Part shown: positions 40,571 through 50,246 of the stretch, piece after piece | How the letters are laid out: each line of letters opens with the position of its first letter | How positions within the stretch are numbered: position 1 is the first letter of the stretch | Source: CAZWCX01 sp964632945 | Lineage (GTDB): Bacteria > Planctomycetota > MHYJ01 > WSZJ01 > CAZWCX01 | Reading direction: 5' to 3' | DNA length: 64,000 nucleotides | Assembly (NCBI GenBank): GCA_964632945.1 | Contig: CAZWCX010000002.1 | Location: 90,664-154,663, forward strand | Translations under genes and position numbers: made by a program | Notes under the pieces: model-generated | Told to the model about the DNA's origin: nothing | The model's input: the letters and a program-made list of their open reading frames with translations, nothing else | The model's database searches: none

Positions 40571-42388
40571 TCAGATGGATCCCTTCGATGTCTCCGCCTT
40601 CGGGGATTCCGCCTTGGACGGCTCGATCCGGATGTGCAGTTCGCGAAGCTGCTTCTCGTACGCCTCGGAGGGGGCGCCGGTCATCAGGCACATCGCCCGC
40701 TGGTTCTTCGGGAAGGCGATCACGTCGCGGATCGATTCGGCGCCGACCAGCAACATGATGAACCGATCGATCCCGAGCGCGATTCCGCCGTGCGGCGGAG
40801 CGCCGTACTGGAACGCCTCCAGGAGGAACCCGAATTTCCGCTTCGCCTCCTCGTCCGAGATCCCGAGCAGCCGGAAGACTCGCGCCTGCACGTCGGGCCG
40901 GTGAATCCGGATGCTGCCGCCGCCGATCTCGACGCCGTTGAGGACGAGGTCGTACGCTCGCGCGTAGGCCTTGAGCGGCTCCTTCTCGAGATTCTCCAGG
41001 TCCTCCGGCCGGGGGGAGGTGAAGGCATGATGTCGCGCCACGATCGACTTCTCCTCCTCGCTGTACTCGAAGAGAGGGAAGTTCACCACCCAGAGGAACT
41101 CCATTCGCGACGGATCGGCGAGTTTCAGCCGTTCCGCGACGTGCACCCGCAGGGCGCCGAGCGCCTGGTTCACCAGCTCGCGCTTCTCGGAGGCGAGGAT
41201 CAGCATGACGTCCCCGTTCTCCCCCTCGAGCGCGCGCTGGAATTCCGTGCGGTCCTCCGGCGAGAGCATTTTGGCGATCGATCCCGCCAGGGCGCCGTCC
41301 TCGACCTTGAGCCAGGAGAGACCGGCCATGCCGTATCCCTTGACGAAGTTCGTCAGCTCGTCGAACGTCTTGCGCGAGAACTCGGCGCCCGCCTTCTTGA
41401 CGGTGAATCCCTTCACGGCCCCGCCCTTGGCGGTGATCTCCTGGAACACGCGGAACCCGCACTTCGCGGCCGCGGGGGTCAGGTCCTTGAGCGGCATGGC
41501 AAACCGAAGGTCCGGTTTGTCGGAGCCGTACGTTTCCATCGCTTCGTCGAACGACATGCGCCGGAACGGGAGCGACAGCGGCCGGGCCAGGACTTTTTCG
41601 AACACGGCGGCAACCGCCCCTTCCACGACGCTCATCACGTCGGACTCGTCCACGAACGACATCTCGAGATCGAGTTGGGTGAACTCCGGCTGGCGATCGG
41701 CGCGCTGGTCCTCGTCGCGCAGGCACTTGACCACCTGAACGTACCGGTCGAACCCGCTGACCATGAGGAGTTGCTTGAAGATCTGCGGGGACTCCGGGAG
41801 CGCGAAGAACTGCCCGCTGAAGAGCCGGCTCGGCACGAGGTAGTTGCGCGCGCCGCCGGGGGTGAACTTGACGAGGAACGGCGTTTCGATCTCGAGGAAG
41901 TTCTGCTCGGCGAAATAGGTGCGCATTGCCTGGATAGCGCGGGCGCGGAAGGCGAGGTTGTACTGCATGCGGCGCCGGCGCAGGTCGAGGTAGCGGTGCT
42001 TGAGGCGCAGGTCTTCCGCGGCGTTCGCCTCGTCGGACACCTCGAACGGGGGCGTCTTGGCCTCGTTGATGATCTCCAGGTCGGTGGCCTCGACCTCGAT
42101 TTCGCCGGTGGGGAGGTTGGGGTTGACGGCGCCCGCCGGACGTTCCGAGACCGTCCCGCGCACCCCGATCACCCACTCCCCGCGCAGGTGCTGCGCGAGG
42201 TCCTGGAGCTTCGGATTTCGCTGCGGGCTGAAGACGACCTGGGTGCGTCCGTAGCGGTCGCGGAGGTCGATGAAGGTGACGCCCCCGTGGTCGCGGCGGT
42301 TTTCGACCCAGCCGTTGAGCACGACTTCCGTGCCCCCGTCGGTCTTGCGCAAGGCGCCGCAGGTGTGCGTCCGCTTCAATCGCCACAT
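40571..42388 (-). CDS. aspS: Aspartyl-tRNA synthetase, bacterial type
   Basis: A 605-residue class II synthetase. N-terminal OB anticodon domain (CGALRKTDGGTEVVLNGWVE), catalytic core with FTPGGARNYLVPSR, CLRDEDQRADRQPEFTQLD, and motif 3 GGIALGIDRFIML. The bacterial GAD insert (about 290-420) is present. Whether it is Asp-specific or also charges tRNA-Asn cannot be decided by eye. A short Glu/Lys/Ser tail ends the chain. GGAGGT precedes the ATG at 42388. Confidence 0.96.
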   Translation of the reverse strand: MWRLKRTHTCGALRKTDGGTEVVLNGWVENRRDHGGVTFIDLRDRYGRTQVVFSPQRNPKLQDLAQHLRGEWVIGVRGTVSERPAGAVNPNLPTGEIEVEATDLEIINEAKTPPFEVSDEANAAEDLRLKHRYLDLRRRRMQYNLAFRARAIQAMRTYFAEQNFLEIETPFLVKFTPGGARNYLVPSRLFSGQFFALPESPQIFKQLLMVSGFDRYVQVVKCLRDEDQRADRQPEFTQLDLEMSFVDESDVMSVVEGAVAAVFEKVLARPLSLPFRRMSFDEAMETYGSDKPDLRFAMPLKDLTPAAAKCGFRVFQEITAKGGAVKGFTVKKAGAEFSRKTFDELTNFVKGYGMAGLSWLKVEDGALAGSIAKMLSPEDRTEFQRALEGENGDVMLILASEKRELVNQALGALRVHVAERLKLADPSRMEFLWVVNFPLFEYSEEEKSIVARHHAFTSPRPEDLENLEKEPLKAYARAYDLVLNGVEIGGGSIRIHRPDVQARVFRLLGISDEEAKRKFGFLLEAFQYGAPPHGGIALGIDRFIMLLVGAESIRDVIAFPKNQRAMCLMTGAPSEAYEKQLRELHIRIEPSKAESPKAETSKGSI

Positions 42389-42793
42389 GTTGTCGTACCT
42401 CCGGAGGATGAAGGATGCGCCGATCCGGTCATGGGTTCCGCGCCCGGCGACGACGATCGCGCCGGGCAGGGTCGAAGGGGAATGACCGGGTCGCGGGCTC
42501 GCAGGTTCGCGACCATCCGCGCGGCCGGGCCGGAACGGGGTAGGGGAGAATCGCACACCCCGGGGGCCGGTTCAAGCAATTTGTGGGGTTTGCGGCCGAT
42601 CGACGGTTTTCCCCGACGCGGAGCGCGGGAGCGGGTCGCCGCGGGCGATGCCGGGGGAGCACCGGGCGTCCGGTCCGCCGGCGGTCGGAGCGGATCACGT
42701 CGGGGATCGCGCCGCCCCTGAGCAGGCCGGCTGAGGCGGCATCGGCCCCGTCCGGCGCGGAGGGAAGCGTGGGGGATCGGCCGGCGAGACCGC
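42389..42793. other. Intergenic stretch between divergent aspS and TPR/Sel1 gene
   Basis: About 400 bases without a credible gene. A weak candidate aspS promoter (TTGAAC, 17 bases, GATTCT on the minus strand) lies near 42550-42580. The rest shows no repeats or RNA motifs that I recognise. Confidence 0.4.
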
Positions 42794-42822
42794 TTGACGC
42801 CCGTTGCGCATCCGCGTAGGCT
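42794..42822 (+). promoter_or_regulatory. Promoter of the TPR/Sel1 gene
   Basis: TTGACG (42794-42799), 17-base spacer and TAGGCT (42817-42822). Predicted start near 42829. Confidence 0.45.
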
Positions 42823-42861
42823 CCCGCCTTTCGGGTGATTCACGGTTCCGGACTCCCCGCC

Positions 42862-45183
42862 ATGCCCAACCCCTACGCCCTCCTGTCGCTTGCCGACCGG
42901 CTGATCGACGAGCACCGGGACTTTGAATCGGGCGCGCGCGTTCTCGGCTGGGCGCTCGAAGCGGGCGCCCCGCCGGCCTTGGCCGCCCGGCAGGCCTGCG
43001 CCTGGCTCCGCTGCGGCGACTTCGTGGAGGCGTTGCGCGCGGCGGGCGTTGCGGTGGAACGTGCACCCGGCGCACCGGAGTCATGGAATGCCCTCGGCCT
43101 TGCCCATGCCGCGCGCGGGGAGGAGCCCCAGGCGCTCGAGGCCTATGCCCGATCCCTCGAGCGGAACCCGATCCAGGAGGAAGCCTACTTCAACCGCGGG
43201 GCGGTCCGGCTGCGATCCGGCGCGTACGACGAAGCCCTGCTCGATTTCGTGCGCGCGGCGCTCGCCGGCGGCGGCGGGCTGCCGGTCCGCGGCCGGCTCG
43301 GGTTCGCCGATGTGGGCCCGCTCCTGGATCGTCTGGATCGGCTCCCGGCCGGAGCGGGGGACGGGGCTGCCGGAGTCTTCCGAGTGCTCGATCCCGTCGC
43401 GCGTTTGCTGCTCGACCAGCGTCATCCCGCGCCTGCGACGTTTCATCGATTGCGTTTGCCCGGGCGGCTCGCGTGGACCGTGCCGGCGGTGTGCTATTTC
43501 GCGGAGAACCGGCGTTCGCTCGGGCGGACGCTGCGCGCTCCTCCCCCGTGGCGGCGGTATCTGGAGTTTGCCCTGCGCCTATCCCCCGACGAGGCGACGC
43601 TGCGCTATCGCCGGGTGGCGGCGCTGCAATTCGGATTCACGGACCCGGGTGGCCCGGGGCACGCGACGGCGCTGGCCGAGCGCCACCCGGAGTCGACGGC
43701 GGTGGCGGCGTGGGGGGCGGGCTACCTGTGCAATCGGGGACGATTCGAAGACGCGCTGCGGCTCACCGAGCGCTGGGCCCGTCTCGCCCCCGAGGACCTT
43801 CATGGGCTCGCGTTGCTGCGGGATCTGCGGGCGCGTCGGGGCGATGCCGAGGGTGCCGCCGGGCTCGCCGCGGAGTTGACCGACCGATGGCGCGCGGCCG
43901 CGGAGGCCGGGTGTCCCGCGGCGCAGATGCGGATCGTCTCCCAACTGGCGCGCGAGGAACGGGATCTGCCTGAGCGGCTTCGGTGGCTGCGCGCGGCGGC
44001 GGAGTGCGGCGATGCGGGCGCACAATCCTGGCTTGCCGACCTCTTCCTTTCCGGCTACGAAGTGCAACCCGACCGGGCGGAATCCGCGCGCTGGCTGCGG
44101 CGGCTGGCCGCGCGCCCGCGCGCCGGTCGCGCCGCCTACGAACTGGGTCTGCTGTTGCTGGACGTCGCGAGCGGTGAGCCGGACCGGATCGAGGCGGATG
44201 CCTGGCTTCGCCGCGCGGCCGAGGCGGGCGACACCAAGGCGCAATCGTACACCGGCTACCGTCTCGTCGGCGATCCCCGCGCCCGGCCGGGCGAGGCGGA
44301 GACCTGGTTGCGCAAAGTCGTCGGCGTGGGCGAAGGGGACGCTGCCTACAACCTCGCCGTCTGCGCCCTGCGCGGAGACGGGATGCCGCAGGATCCGATC
44401 GCCGCGGTCGCGGGATTCCAGGAGCTCGCGAGTCGCGGCGACCTGGATGCCCAGGTGGCGCTTGCGATCTGCCGCTGGCTGGGTCATGGTCTCGCGGCCG
44501 ACCCGGACGGCGCCCGGCGCACCCTGGAGGCCGCCGCTCGCGCGGGTCACGCGCTCGCCCGCCGCGCGTTGAAAGAGTCGGGGGAGGGCGACCGTACCGC
44601 CGCCGTCCCGCCGGGTCTGATCGACGCCATCCGAATGCGGGATCCGCTCGCCCCGTTCCGGCACGAGGCTCGCCGACGCATTCGCGAATGGCATCTTCGC
44701 CACGCGCCGATCCTGCGACCTCTCCATGACGCGGCCCGGCGGGGAGACGCGGCGGCCGCATTCCGAATCGGGTTGGTCCTCTCCGGCGGCCTGGCCGGTC
44801 ACGCGGATCCCGAGGGCGCCGCCGAGCACTTCCTCACCGCCGCCCGGGCGGGTCATCGAGAAGCCATGGTCCGACTCGGACGTCTGCTCCTCCGGGAACC
44901 GCCGGGGACGGGCGGCGCCGGGGAGGCGGTGGAGTGGTTCCATCGCGCCGCCCAGGCCGGCGATGCGGAGGGTCAGGTCGAATTCGGTCGCGTGCTCCGT
45001 GCCGCTCCGGGCGGAGCCGAGGAAGCGGTGCTCTGGTTCCTGGAGGCGGCGGAGCAGGGAAACCGTGACGCCATGCGCGAACTGGGCGACTGCTGTCGCG
45101 ACGGCGCGGGCATTCCGGCCGATCCGGCGGCGGCCGAGCAGTGGTATCGCAAGGCGGGGGGCGAGACCCCCGCCGGGAGTTGA
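42862..45183 (+). CDS. TPR and Sel1-like repeat protein
   Basis: A 773-residue soluble solenoid protein. Near residues 70-145 are TPRs (SWNALGLAHAARGEEPQALE; AYFNRGAVRLRSGAYDEALL). After a divergent middle there are many Sel1-type repeats, e.g. EADAWLRRAAEAGDTKAQSY, AEHFLTAARAGHREAMVRLG, AVEWFHRAAQAGDAEGQVEF and AEQWYRKAGG at the end. Such proteins scaffold complexes. No signal peptide or enzymatic motif. Start taken at MPNPYALLSL; a GTG 9 codons earlier is possible and neither has a clear ribosome site. It precedes a Ser/Thr kinase gene with TPRs, which may be a functional partner. Confidence 0.82.
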   Translation: MPNPYALLSLADRLIDEHRDFESGARVLGWALEAGAPPALAARQACAWLRCGDFVEALRAAGVAVERAPGAPESWNALGLAHAARGEEPQALEAYARSLERNPIQEEAYFNRGAVRLRSGAYDEALLDFVRAALAGGGGLPVRGRLGFADVGPLLDRLDRLPAGAGDGAAGVFRVLDPVARLLLDQRHPAPATFHRLRLPGRLAWTVPAVCYFAENRRSLGRTLRAPPPWRRYLEFALRLSPDEATLRYRRVAALQFGFTDPGGPGHATALAERHPESTAVAAWGAGYLCNRGRFEDALRLTERWARLAPEDLHGLALLRDLRARRGDAEGAAGLAAELTDRWRAAAEAGCPAAQMRIVSQLAREERDLPERLRWLRAAAECGDAGAQSWLADLFLSGYEVQPDRAESARWLRRLAARPRAGRAAYELGLLLLDVASGEPDRIEADAWLRRAAEAGDTKAQSYTGYRLVGDPRARPGEAETWLRKVVGVGEGDAAYNLAVCALRGDGMPQDPIAAVAGFQELASRGDLDAQVALAICRWLGHGLAADPDGARRTLEAAARAGHALARRALKESGEGDRTAAVPPGLIDAIRMRDPLAPFRHEARRRIREWHLRHAPILRPLHDAARRGDAAAAFRIGLVLSGGLAGHADPEGAAEHFLTAARAGHREAMVRLGRLLLREPPGTGGAGEAVEWFHRAAQAGDAEGQVEFGRVLRAAPGGAEEAVLWFLEAAEQGNRDAMRELGDCCRDGAGIPADPAAAEQWYRKAGGETPAGS

Positions 45184-45629
45184 GACTCTTCTCCCCTCTG
45201 TGCCCGGGCACCCGGATCTCCACCCCTGGTCGCGGCCTCGTTGGTCTCGACCGCTTGCCCGAGATCCAGCCGCGTCGCCGCCGCGTCCGGCAACACCGGC
45301 TCCCGTTGCTTCTGCCGCCGGTTGAGCGCGCTCGCCTGCTGCGTGGGCTCCCGCTCGAACACCGCCGGCAGGTCGGAGCGCTCCGCACCCGGGCCGACGA
45401 GGCCGGGGAAGTTTTGGTCCCTGGATCGCGGTGCCGCGGTTACACTGTCTCCTTCGAGATTCTCGCCCGCTGCAGCACCGGTCGCGGCCGGGTCCGACGA
45501 CGAGTGAACGGGCGGATCGTACGCGCGGGATCGGGCGCCCGCCGTGGGTCGGGGCGCGGACACGCCGATTCGCGGTCGGCGACCCACGGGAGGCCCGGCG
45601 GTCTGCGGCCGGAAGGAGTCCCCAGCCTC
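45184..45629. other. 446-base stretch before the kinase gene
   Basis: No credible gene. A TACACT box at 45441-45446, as used elsewhere in this genome, may mark a promoter with a poor -35. The kinase frame stays open leftward through this stretch, so a longer N-terminus is not excluded. Confidence 0.4.
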
Positions 45630-48600
45630 GTGAGCGAACACCCTTCCGCCGGGATACCCCCGGCCGGATGCCCGCGGTGCGAAGGAGCTCCTGCGGTCGA
45701 CGGGCGTTGCCCGCGGTGCGGCGCGGAGGTCGAAACTCGCGCCGCGGCGCCGCTGCCGTTGCACCGTGGAGCCGCCCCGACCCTGCAGGAAGTGGGCGCG
45801 CAGACCCAGCGGTCCCCCGCCGCTTCGCCCCTCGCCTCCCCATCGGAGAACTCGGAGGAGGAAGCGGGACGCGGCCCGGAGATGGGGATCGGTCCGCCCG
45901 CGACCCTTTCCGCCGCGGACCCGGAGCTCCGGCGGGGGCGCTGTTTCGGGCGATACGAACTGCGCGAGCACCTGGGGCAAGGGGGGATGGGGACGGTCTG
46001 GAAGGCATGGGACCCGGTCGTCGGGCGGATGGTGGCACTGAAGGTCTTGCGGTCCGACGGTGCCGCGCCTGCGGAGTCGCGGGCGCGGTTCCTCCGCGAA
46101 GCCCGCCTGGCGGCCCGGCTGCGGCACGACGGGATCGTGCGGCTGCACGACATTGGGGAGGAATCCGGTCGCGCCTACCTGACGATGGACCTCGTCGAGG
46201 GCCGGACCCTGGCGGCGTGGCTGGATGAGACCAGCGCGGCGAGGCGATCGGGCGGAGCCGGGGCGTACGGGCCGTTGCGGGAGCAAGTCGAGGCGCTTGC
46301 AAGCGTCGCGGAGGCCGTGGCGGCGGCGCACGAGGCCGGCGTGATCCACCGGGACCTGAAGCCGGGGAATGTCCTTCTCAATCGGGAGGGGCGGGCGCAG
46401 GTCGGCGATTTCGGGCTGGCCAAGGAGGCGACTTCCCGTGACGGCGGATCCGATCCGGGGTCGGACACCGGGATCACGATCGGCGGAACGACCCTCGGGA
46501 CACCCGATTACATGAGTCCGGAGCAGGCTGCGGGTCGACTGGACCAGGTCGGCAAGGCCAGCGACGTGTGGGCGCTCGGCGTGATGCTCCACGAGATTCT
46601 GGCGGGGGAACTTCCGTTTCGGGGGGCGACGGTCTGGGAGCTCCTCCAGGCGATCCAGTCCGATGATCCGCGCAGCGCGTCGCGGGGACGAGGGCAGGTG
46701 CCGCCGGAACTGGAGGCGGTCTCGCGGTCGGCGCTCGAAAAGGACCCGGCGCGGCGGGTGCCCGGTGCGCGGGAATTCGCCGCAGAGTTGCGCCGGTGGC
46801 TGCGCGGAGAACCGGTGCATACACGAACTCCGGGGTGGGCGCGGCGCGGGTGGCGTGCGCTCGTCCGAAGGCGAGGGGCGGCGGTTGGCGCCGCGACGGT
46901 CCTGGTCGCGGCCCTCGTTGCGGGGGCTTGGGCCGGGTGGTCCACCTCGCGCGAGCGGGACCGGGCACGGGCGATCCTGCGTGAGGTGGCCGCAGCGGTC
47001 GCCGGGCTGGAGAGCGCCGTTCTGAGCACGCCGGCGCCGCCGGAGGCACGGCGGGCGCTCGCTGCACAGCCGCTCGGGATGCTCGAGCGGATCGTTGCCG
47101 GGGACCCCGAGTTCGGACCGGCGTATTCCTGGCGGGGCCGGGTCCGGGAGATTCTCGGCGACCCCGGCTTCGAGGAGGACTATGACCGCGGAGTCGCTCG
47201 ATCGCCGGAATGGTCGGTCGTCTGGAGGCTGCGCGGGATCTCCCTGTTGCTGCGCTATGGGGAATCCCGCGGTCAGCCGACCGTGGTCACCGGATCGACC
47301 GGGGTCCACTTCGAGCCGATGCGGCCGCAAACGTCGGAGGAGACGGCGTGGCGGACGCGGGGGCTTGCGGACCTGGACCAGATGGCGCACCGGATGGCGG
47401 GGGAGGGGGAGGAGTCGCAGGAGGCGCATCGCCTTGGGGCCGCGATGGCGGCGCTTCATTCCGGTCGCCCGGACGGGGCGGAGACGGCGCACTTTCTGCT
47501 CGAAGGAGTGCCCGGGCCGCGCGCGGGACGCTTGCGCGCCCTCGCCCAGTATCTGCGCAAGCGGTTCCGGCAGGCCGTGCAGGAGTTCGACGCCGTGCTC
47601 GACGCGTGGCCGGAAGACGTGGAGTCCCGACTCCACCGGAGTGAGGCGCACTTCGCCTGCGCGGTGGAGGCGATCGCGACCCTGCGGGATCCGGGAGCGG
47701 CCCTGGTGCGCGCCCGGGAGGACTGCGAGGCCGTTCTGTCGCGGCGCCCGGGGTGGTCGCAGGCGATCTCTGCGCGCGGTCGGGTGCGCGTGCTGGAAGG
47801 GGAAACCTCGGTCCTCGGCGGCCGGGATCCGGAGGAGGCCCTGCGCGCGGCGATCGACGATTTCAACCGGGTCCTGGAAGCGCATCCCGCCGTCGCCTCC
47901 TGGCTCACCGCCCGCGCCACCGCGTGGGAGACCCTGGCGACCGCCCGGCACGTGCGCGGACGGGAAGCGGAGTCCTGCTACCGGCAGGCGATCGCCGACT
48001 TCGGCGCCGCCCTGGAGCTCGAACCGGAGTCACCGGTGGCTTGGAACAACCGCGGCAATGCGTGGAAGGGCCTCGGCGAAATGGAGCGGGACCGGGGAGG
48101 GGATCCGCGGGAGAGCTACCGGAAGGCGATCGACGATCTCGATCGCGCGGTGGCGCTCGCTCCCCGGGACGGTGAGGCGCGGACGAACCGGGGCGGCGCG
48201 CGTCGGAGTCTCGCGGAGGCCTGCGCTGTCCGCGGGATCGATCCGCTCGAAGTCCTGCTCGCGGCGATCGAGGATCTCGATGCCGCCGTGGCGCTCGTGC
48301 CCGAATCCCTGAATGCCTACAACAACCGCGGGAACGCGCAGGTCGCGATGGCGCGGGCGCTGGCCGCGCGGGGGGGGGATCCGCGTCCGTCGCTGCGACT
48401 CGCGGTGGCGGATTTCGATCAGGTGGTCCGGCGTGATCCGGAGTTCATCACGGCCTACAGCAACCGTGGTCTGGCGCTTTTCCGACTCGCCGAACGGGAG
48501 GAGGCGGACGGCGCGGATCCGCGCGCGCGCTATGCCGCGGCGATCGCGGATTTCGGGGAGACCGTGAAGCGAAGCCCGGAACTCTTCGGCGTCTACGTCA

Positions 48601-49433
48601 ATCGCGGATTGGCCCGGCGCGCGCTGGCGCGCGCCCAGGCGGCGCGGGGCGAGGACGCGGTCGGGACGTTGCGCGACGCGGTCGCCGACTATGGGGAGGC
48701 GCTGGCGCGGCGGCCCGAGTTGGCGGCCGCGCACGACGGCCGCGGTCGCGCGTGGCTGGCCCTGGCGGAGACTCAGGAAGCGCAGCGGCAGGATCCCCGG
48801 GTCGCGTTTGCGGCCGCGGAGGAGGACTTCCGCGAGTCGGTCCGATCCGCGCCCGATCAGGCGCCGGGCTGGCTGACCTGCGGGGCCGTGACGCTGCGGC
48901 GGGCGGACGCGGAATCCACGCGCGCCGGGGACGCCGAACCGGTCTACCGGCGCGCGATCGCCGACCTGGATGAAGCCTTGCGACTCGAACCGCGCCTGGA
49001 CGCAGCCGTGGAGGAACGCGGTACGGCGTGGCGCGGTCTCGGCGCTGCGCGATTCGCGAAGGGGGAAGACCCGAGCGCGGAGTTCGAGGCTGCCGCGCAG
49101 GACTTCTCCGAGTTGATCGCGAGACGTCCGGACGAGGGTCGACCCTACAACCTGCGGGGAAGCGTGCAGATCCGGCGCGCGGATGCGGAAAGGGTGCGCG
49201 GCGGCGAGGTGGACCTCTGGTATCGGGCCGCGGAGTCCGACTACTATTCGGCGGTGGAGCGAATGGAGTACGAGGGGTACTTGAACCTCGGGCTGCTCTA
49301 CGGGATGTGGGGGCGGATGGAGGACGCGATCACCGCCCTGGAAGCCGGCGCGCGGTCGGTGCCGGGCGCCCGGGAATGGGCGGAAACACGGATCGCGGAG
49401 TTTCGCCGGCGCCTCGAAGACGAGCGCAAATAG
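45630..49433 (+). CDS. Membrane Ser/Thr protein kinase with zinc ribbon and TPR tail
   Basis: A 1267-residue Hanks-type kinase. A double-CxxC zinc ribbon (Cys14, 17, 27, 30) opens the chain, then an acidic linker and the kinase domain at about 108-385: GQGGMG loop, Lys138 in VALKVL, HRDLKPGNVLL, DFGLAKEA. One membrane helix (about 412-430, VGAATVLVAALVAGAWAGW) follows. The remaining 830 residues are TPR repeats of unusual spacing (AWNNRGNAWKGLGEMERDRG; AYNNRGNAQVAMARALAARG). A GTG start at 45630 with AAGGAG 11 bases upstream is chosen so the zinc ribbon is N-terminal. Likely senses or scaffolds through the TPRs. Confidence 0.88.
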   Translation: MSEHPSAGIPPAGCPRCEGAPAVDGRCPRCGAEVETRAAAPLPLHRGAAPTLQEVGAQTQRSPAASPLASPSENSEEEAGRGPEMGIGPPATLSAADPELRRGRCFGRYELREHLGQGGMGTVWKAWDPVVGRMVALKVLRSDGAAPAESRARFLREARLAARLRHDGIVRLHDIGEESGRAYLTMDLVEGRTLAAWLDETSAARRSGGAGAYGPLREQVEALASVAEAVAAAHEAGVIHRDLKPGNVLLNREGRAQVGDFGLAKEATSRDGGSDPGSDTGITIGGTTLGTPDYMSPEQAAGRLDQVGKASDVWALGVMLHEILAGELPFRGATVWELLQAIQSDDPRSASRGRGQVPPELEAVSRSALEKDPARRVPGAREFAAELRRWLRGEPVHTRTPGWARRGWRALVRRRGAAVGAATVLVAALVAGAWAGWSTSRERDRARAILREVAAAVAGLESAVLSTPAPPEARRALAAQPLGMLERIVAGDPEFGPAYSWRGRVREILGDPGFEEDYDRGVARSPEWSVVWRLRGISLLLRYGESRGQPTVVTGSTGVHFEPMRPQTSEETAWRTRGLADLDQMAHRMAGEGEESQEAHRLGAAMAALHSGRPDGAETAHFLLEGVPGPRAGRLRALAQYLRKRFRQAVQEFDAVLDAWPEDVESRLHRSEAHFACAVEAIATLRDPGAALVRAREDCEAVLSRRPGWSQAISARGRVRVLEGETSVLGGRDPEEALRAAIDDFNRVLEAHPAVASWLTARATAWETLATARHVRGREAESCYRQAIADFGAALELEPESPVAWNNRGNAWKGLGEMERDRGGDPRESYRKAIDDLDRAVALAPRDGEARTNRGGARRSLAEACAVRGIDPLEVLLAAIEDLDAAVALVPESLNAYNNRGNAQVAMARALAARGGDPRPSLRLAVADFDQVVRRDPEFITAYSNRGLALFRLAEREEADGADPRARYAAAIADFGETVKRSPELFGVYVNRGLARRALARAQAARGEDAVGTLRDAVADYGEALARRPELAAAHDGRGRAWLALAETQEAQRQDPRVAFAAAEEDFRESVRSAPDQAPGWLTCGAVTLRRADAESTRAGDAEPVYRRAIADLDEALRLEPRLDAAVEERGTAWRGLGAARFAKGEDPSAEFEAAAQDFSELIARRPDEGRPYNLRGSVQIRRADAERVRGGEVDLWYRAAESDYYSAVERMEYEGYLNLGLLYGMWGRMEDAITALEAGARSVPGAREWAETRIAEFRRRLEDERK

Positions 49434-49445
49434 CGCGTGGAAGGC

Positions 49446-49474
49446 TTGACACGCCCGGGGACAGGCGCTACACT
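49446..49474 (+). promoter_or_regulatory. Promoter of rpmA
   Basis: A perfect TTGACA (49446-49451), 17-base spacer, TACACT (49469-49474). Short leader of about 25 bases containing GGAAGGAG. Confidence 0.7.
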
Positions 49475-49504
49475 TTCCCTCCCCTCATTGGAAGGAGCGG
49501 AACC

Positions 49505-49780
49505 ATGGCGCATAAGAAGGGCCAGGGCTCGTCCCGCAACGGGCGCGACAGCCACGGGCAGCGACAAGGCATCAAGGTATACGAGGGTGAGCTCGTTCGG
49601 GCCGGATCCATCCTCGTCCGGCAGCATGCCAACAAGTTCCGGGCCGGGCGGAATACGGCTCGCGGGCGTGATTACACCGTCTACGCCGTTGCCGACGGCG
49701 TGGTCCAGTATGAAGGGAACGGCCGGGTGAGCGTGAACCCGGTGGCCCCCGAATCGACGGAGAAGCCGTCGAAGAACTGA
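49505..49780 (+). CDS. rpmA: 50S ribosomal protein L27
   Basis: A 91-residue large-subunit protein at the peptidyl-transferase centre. Starts MAHKKGQGSSRNGRDSHGQR, with the Gly/Lys-rich flexible N-terminus; then GIKVYEGELVRAGSILVRQ and RAGRNTARGRDYTVYAVADG. It is alone: rplU and obg, its usual neighbours, are not adjacent. A C-terminal ESTEKPSKN tail is slightly extended. Confidence 0.97.
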   Translation: MAHKKGQGSSRNGRDSHGQRQGIKVYEGELVRAGSILVRQHANKFRAGRNTARGRDYTVYAVADGVVQYEGNGRVSVNPVAPESTEKPSKN

Positions 49781-49809
49781 CGCTTGCCGGGTTGACCCCC
49801 GGCCCTCGA

Positions 49810-49840
49810 CGGCCCGCACCCCTCCGGGGAGAGCGGGCCG
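49810..49840 (+). terminator. Probable terminator of rpmA
   Basis: An 8-bp CGGCCCGC/GCGGGCCG stem around an internal GC hairpin, 30 bases after the stop, followed by CTTGCATTTC (weak T run). Confidence 0.5.
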
Positions 49841-50117
49841 CTTGCATTTCGGGGCCGCACGATTTCACGCGGCGCGCGGGGTCGGGCCCGATGCGGTCCG
49901 CCCACCCCGGCGGTCCGGCCAGGTCCCGCTCCGCGCGCGGGGACCGGGCCCCCGAAGGTCGCGCCGGCCGGATCCGGCGGTTCTCGGGTCGCGGCGGCGG
50001 GTCGACTCACGGCCCGAATCCTGCGGACGCGTTCGAGCGCGGACTCGGGATCGGGCGCTGCGGATCGGTCACGCAGGCCTCGCCCACGGTCCGGAAGGCC
50101 GTGGCGGTGATTGAAGT
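49841..50117. other. Intergenic stretch, no gene seen
   Basis: About 280 very GC-rich bases between the rpmA terminator and the next promoter. No gene or RNA recognised. Confidence 0.4.
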
Positions 50118-50146
50118 TTGACCGTCGGGGGAAGGCCCCGTAGAAT
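50118..50146 (+). promoter_or_regulatory. Promoter of the ParB-N/HD-GYP gene
   Basis: TTGACC (50118-50123), 17-base spacer, TAGAAT (50141-50146); 5 of 6 at both boxes. Leader about 95 bases. Confidence 0.65.
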
Positions 50147-50246
50147 GTGCGCGGTCGCGACCCGGTTCCGACGGTCACCCGCGAGGCCGCGGGAGCGGAT
50201 GTGCGCGTGTCCCTGCCGGCAAGCCAGTCGGACGTATCGAAGCTTC

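Noticed and set aside
44973..47951. A 992-codon open frame on the minus strand
   Set aside because: Lies antisense to the Sel1 and kinase genes, which have recognisable domains. The translation is Arg/Pro-rich without motifs.
50118..50246. Longer start for the ParB/HD-GYP protein at the beginning of the open frame
   Set aside because: The added 43 residues are Arg/Cys-rich, and the extension overlaps the promoter and predicted transcription start.
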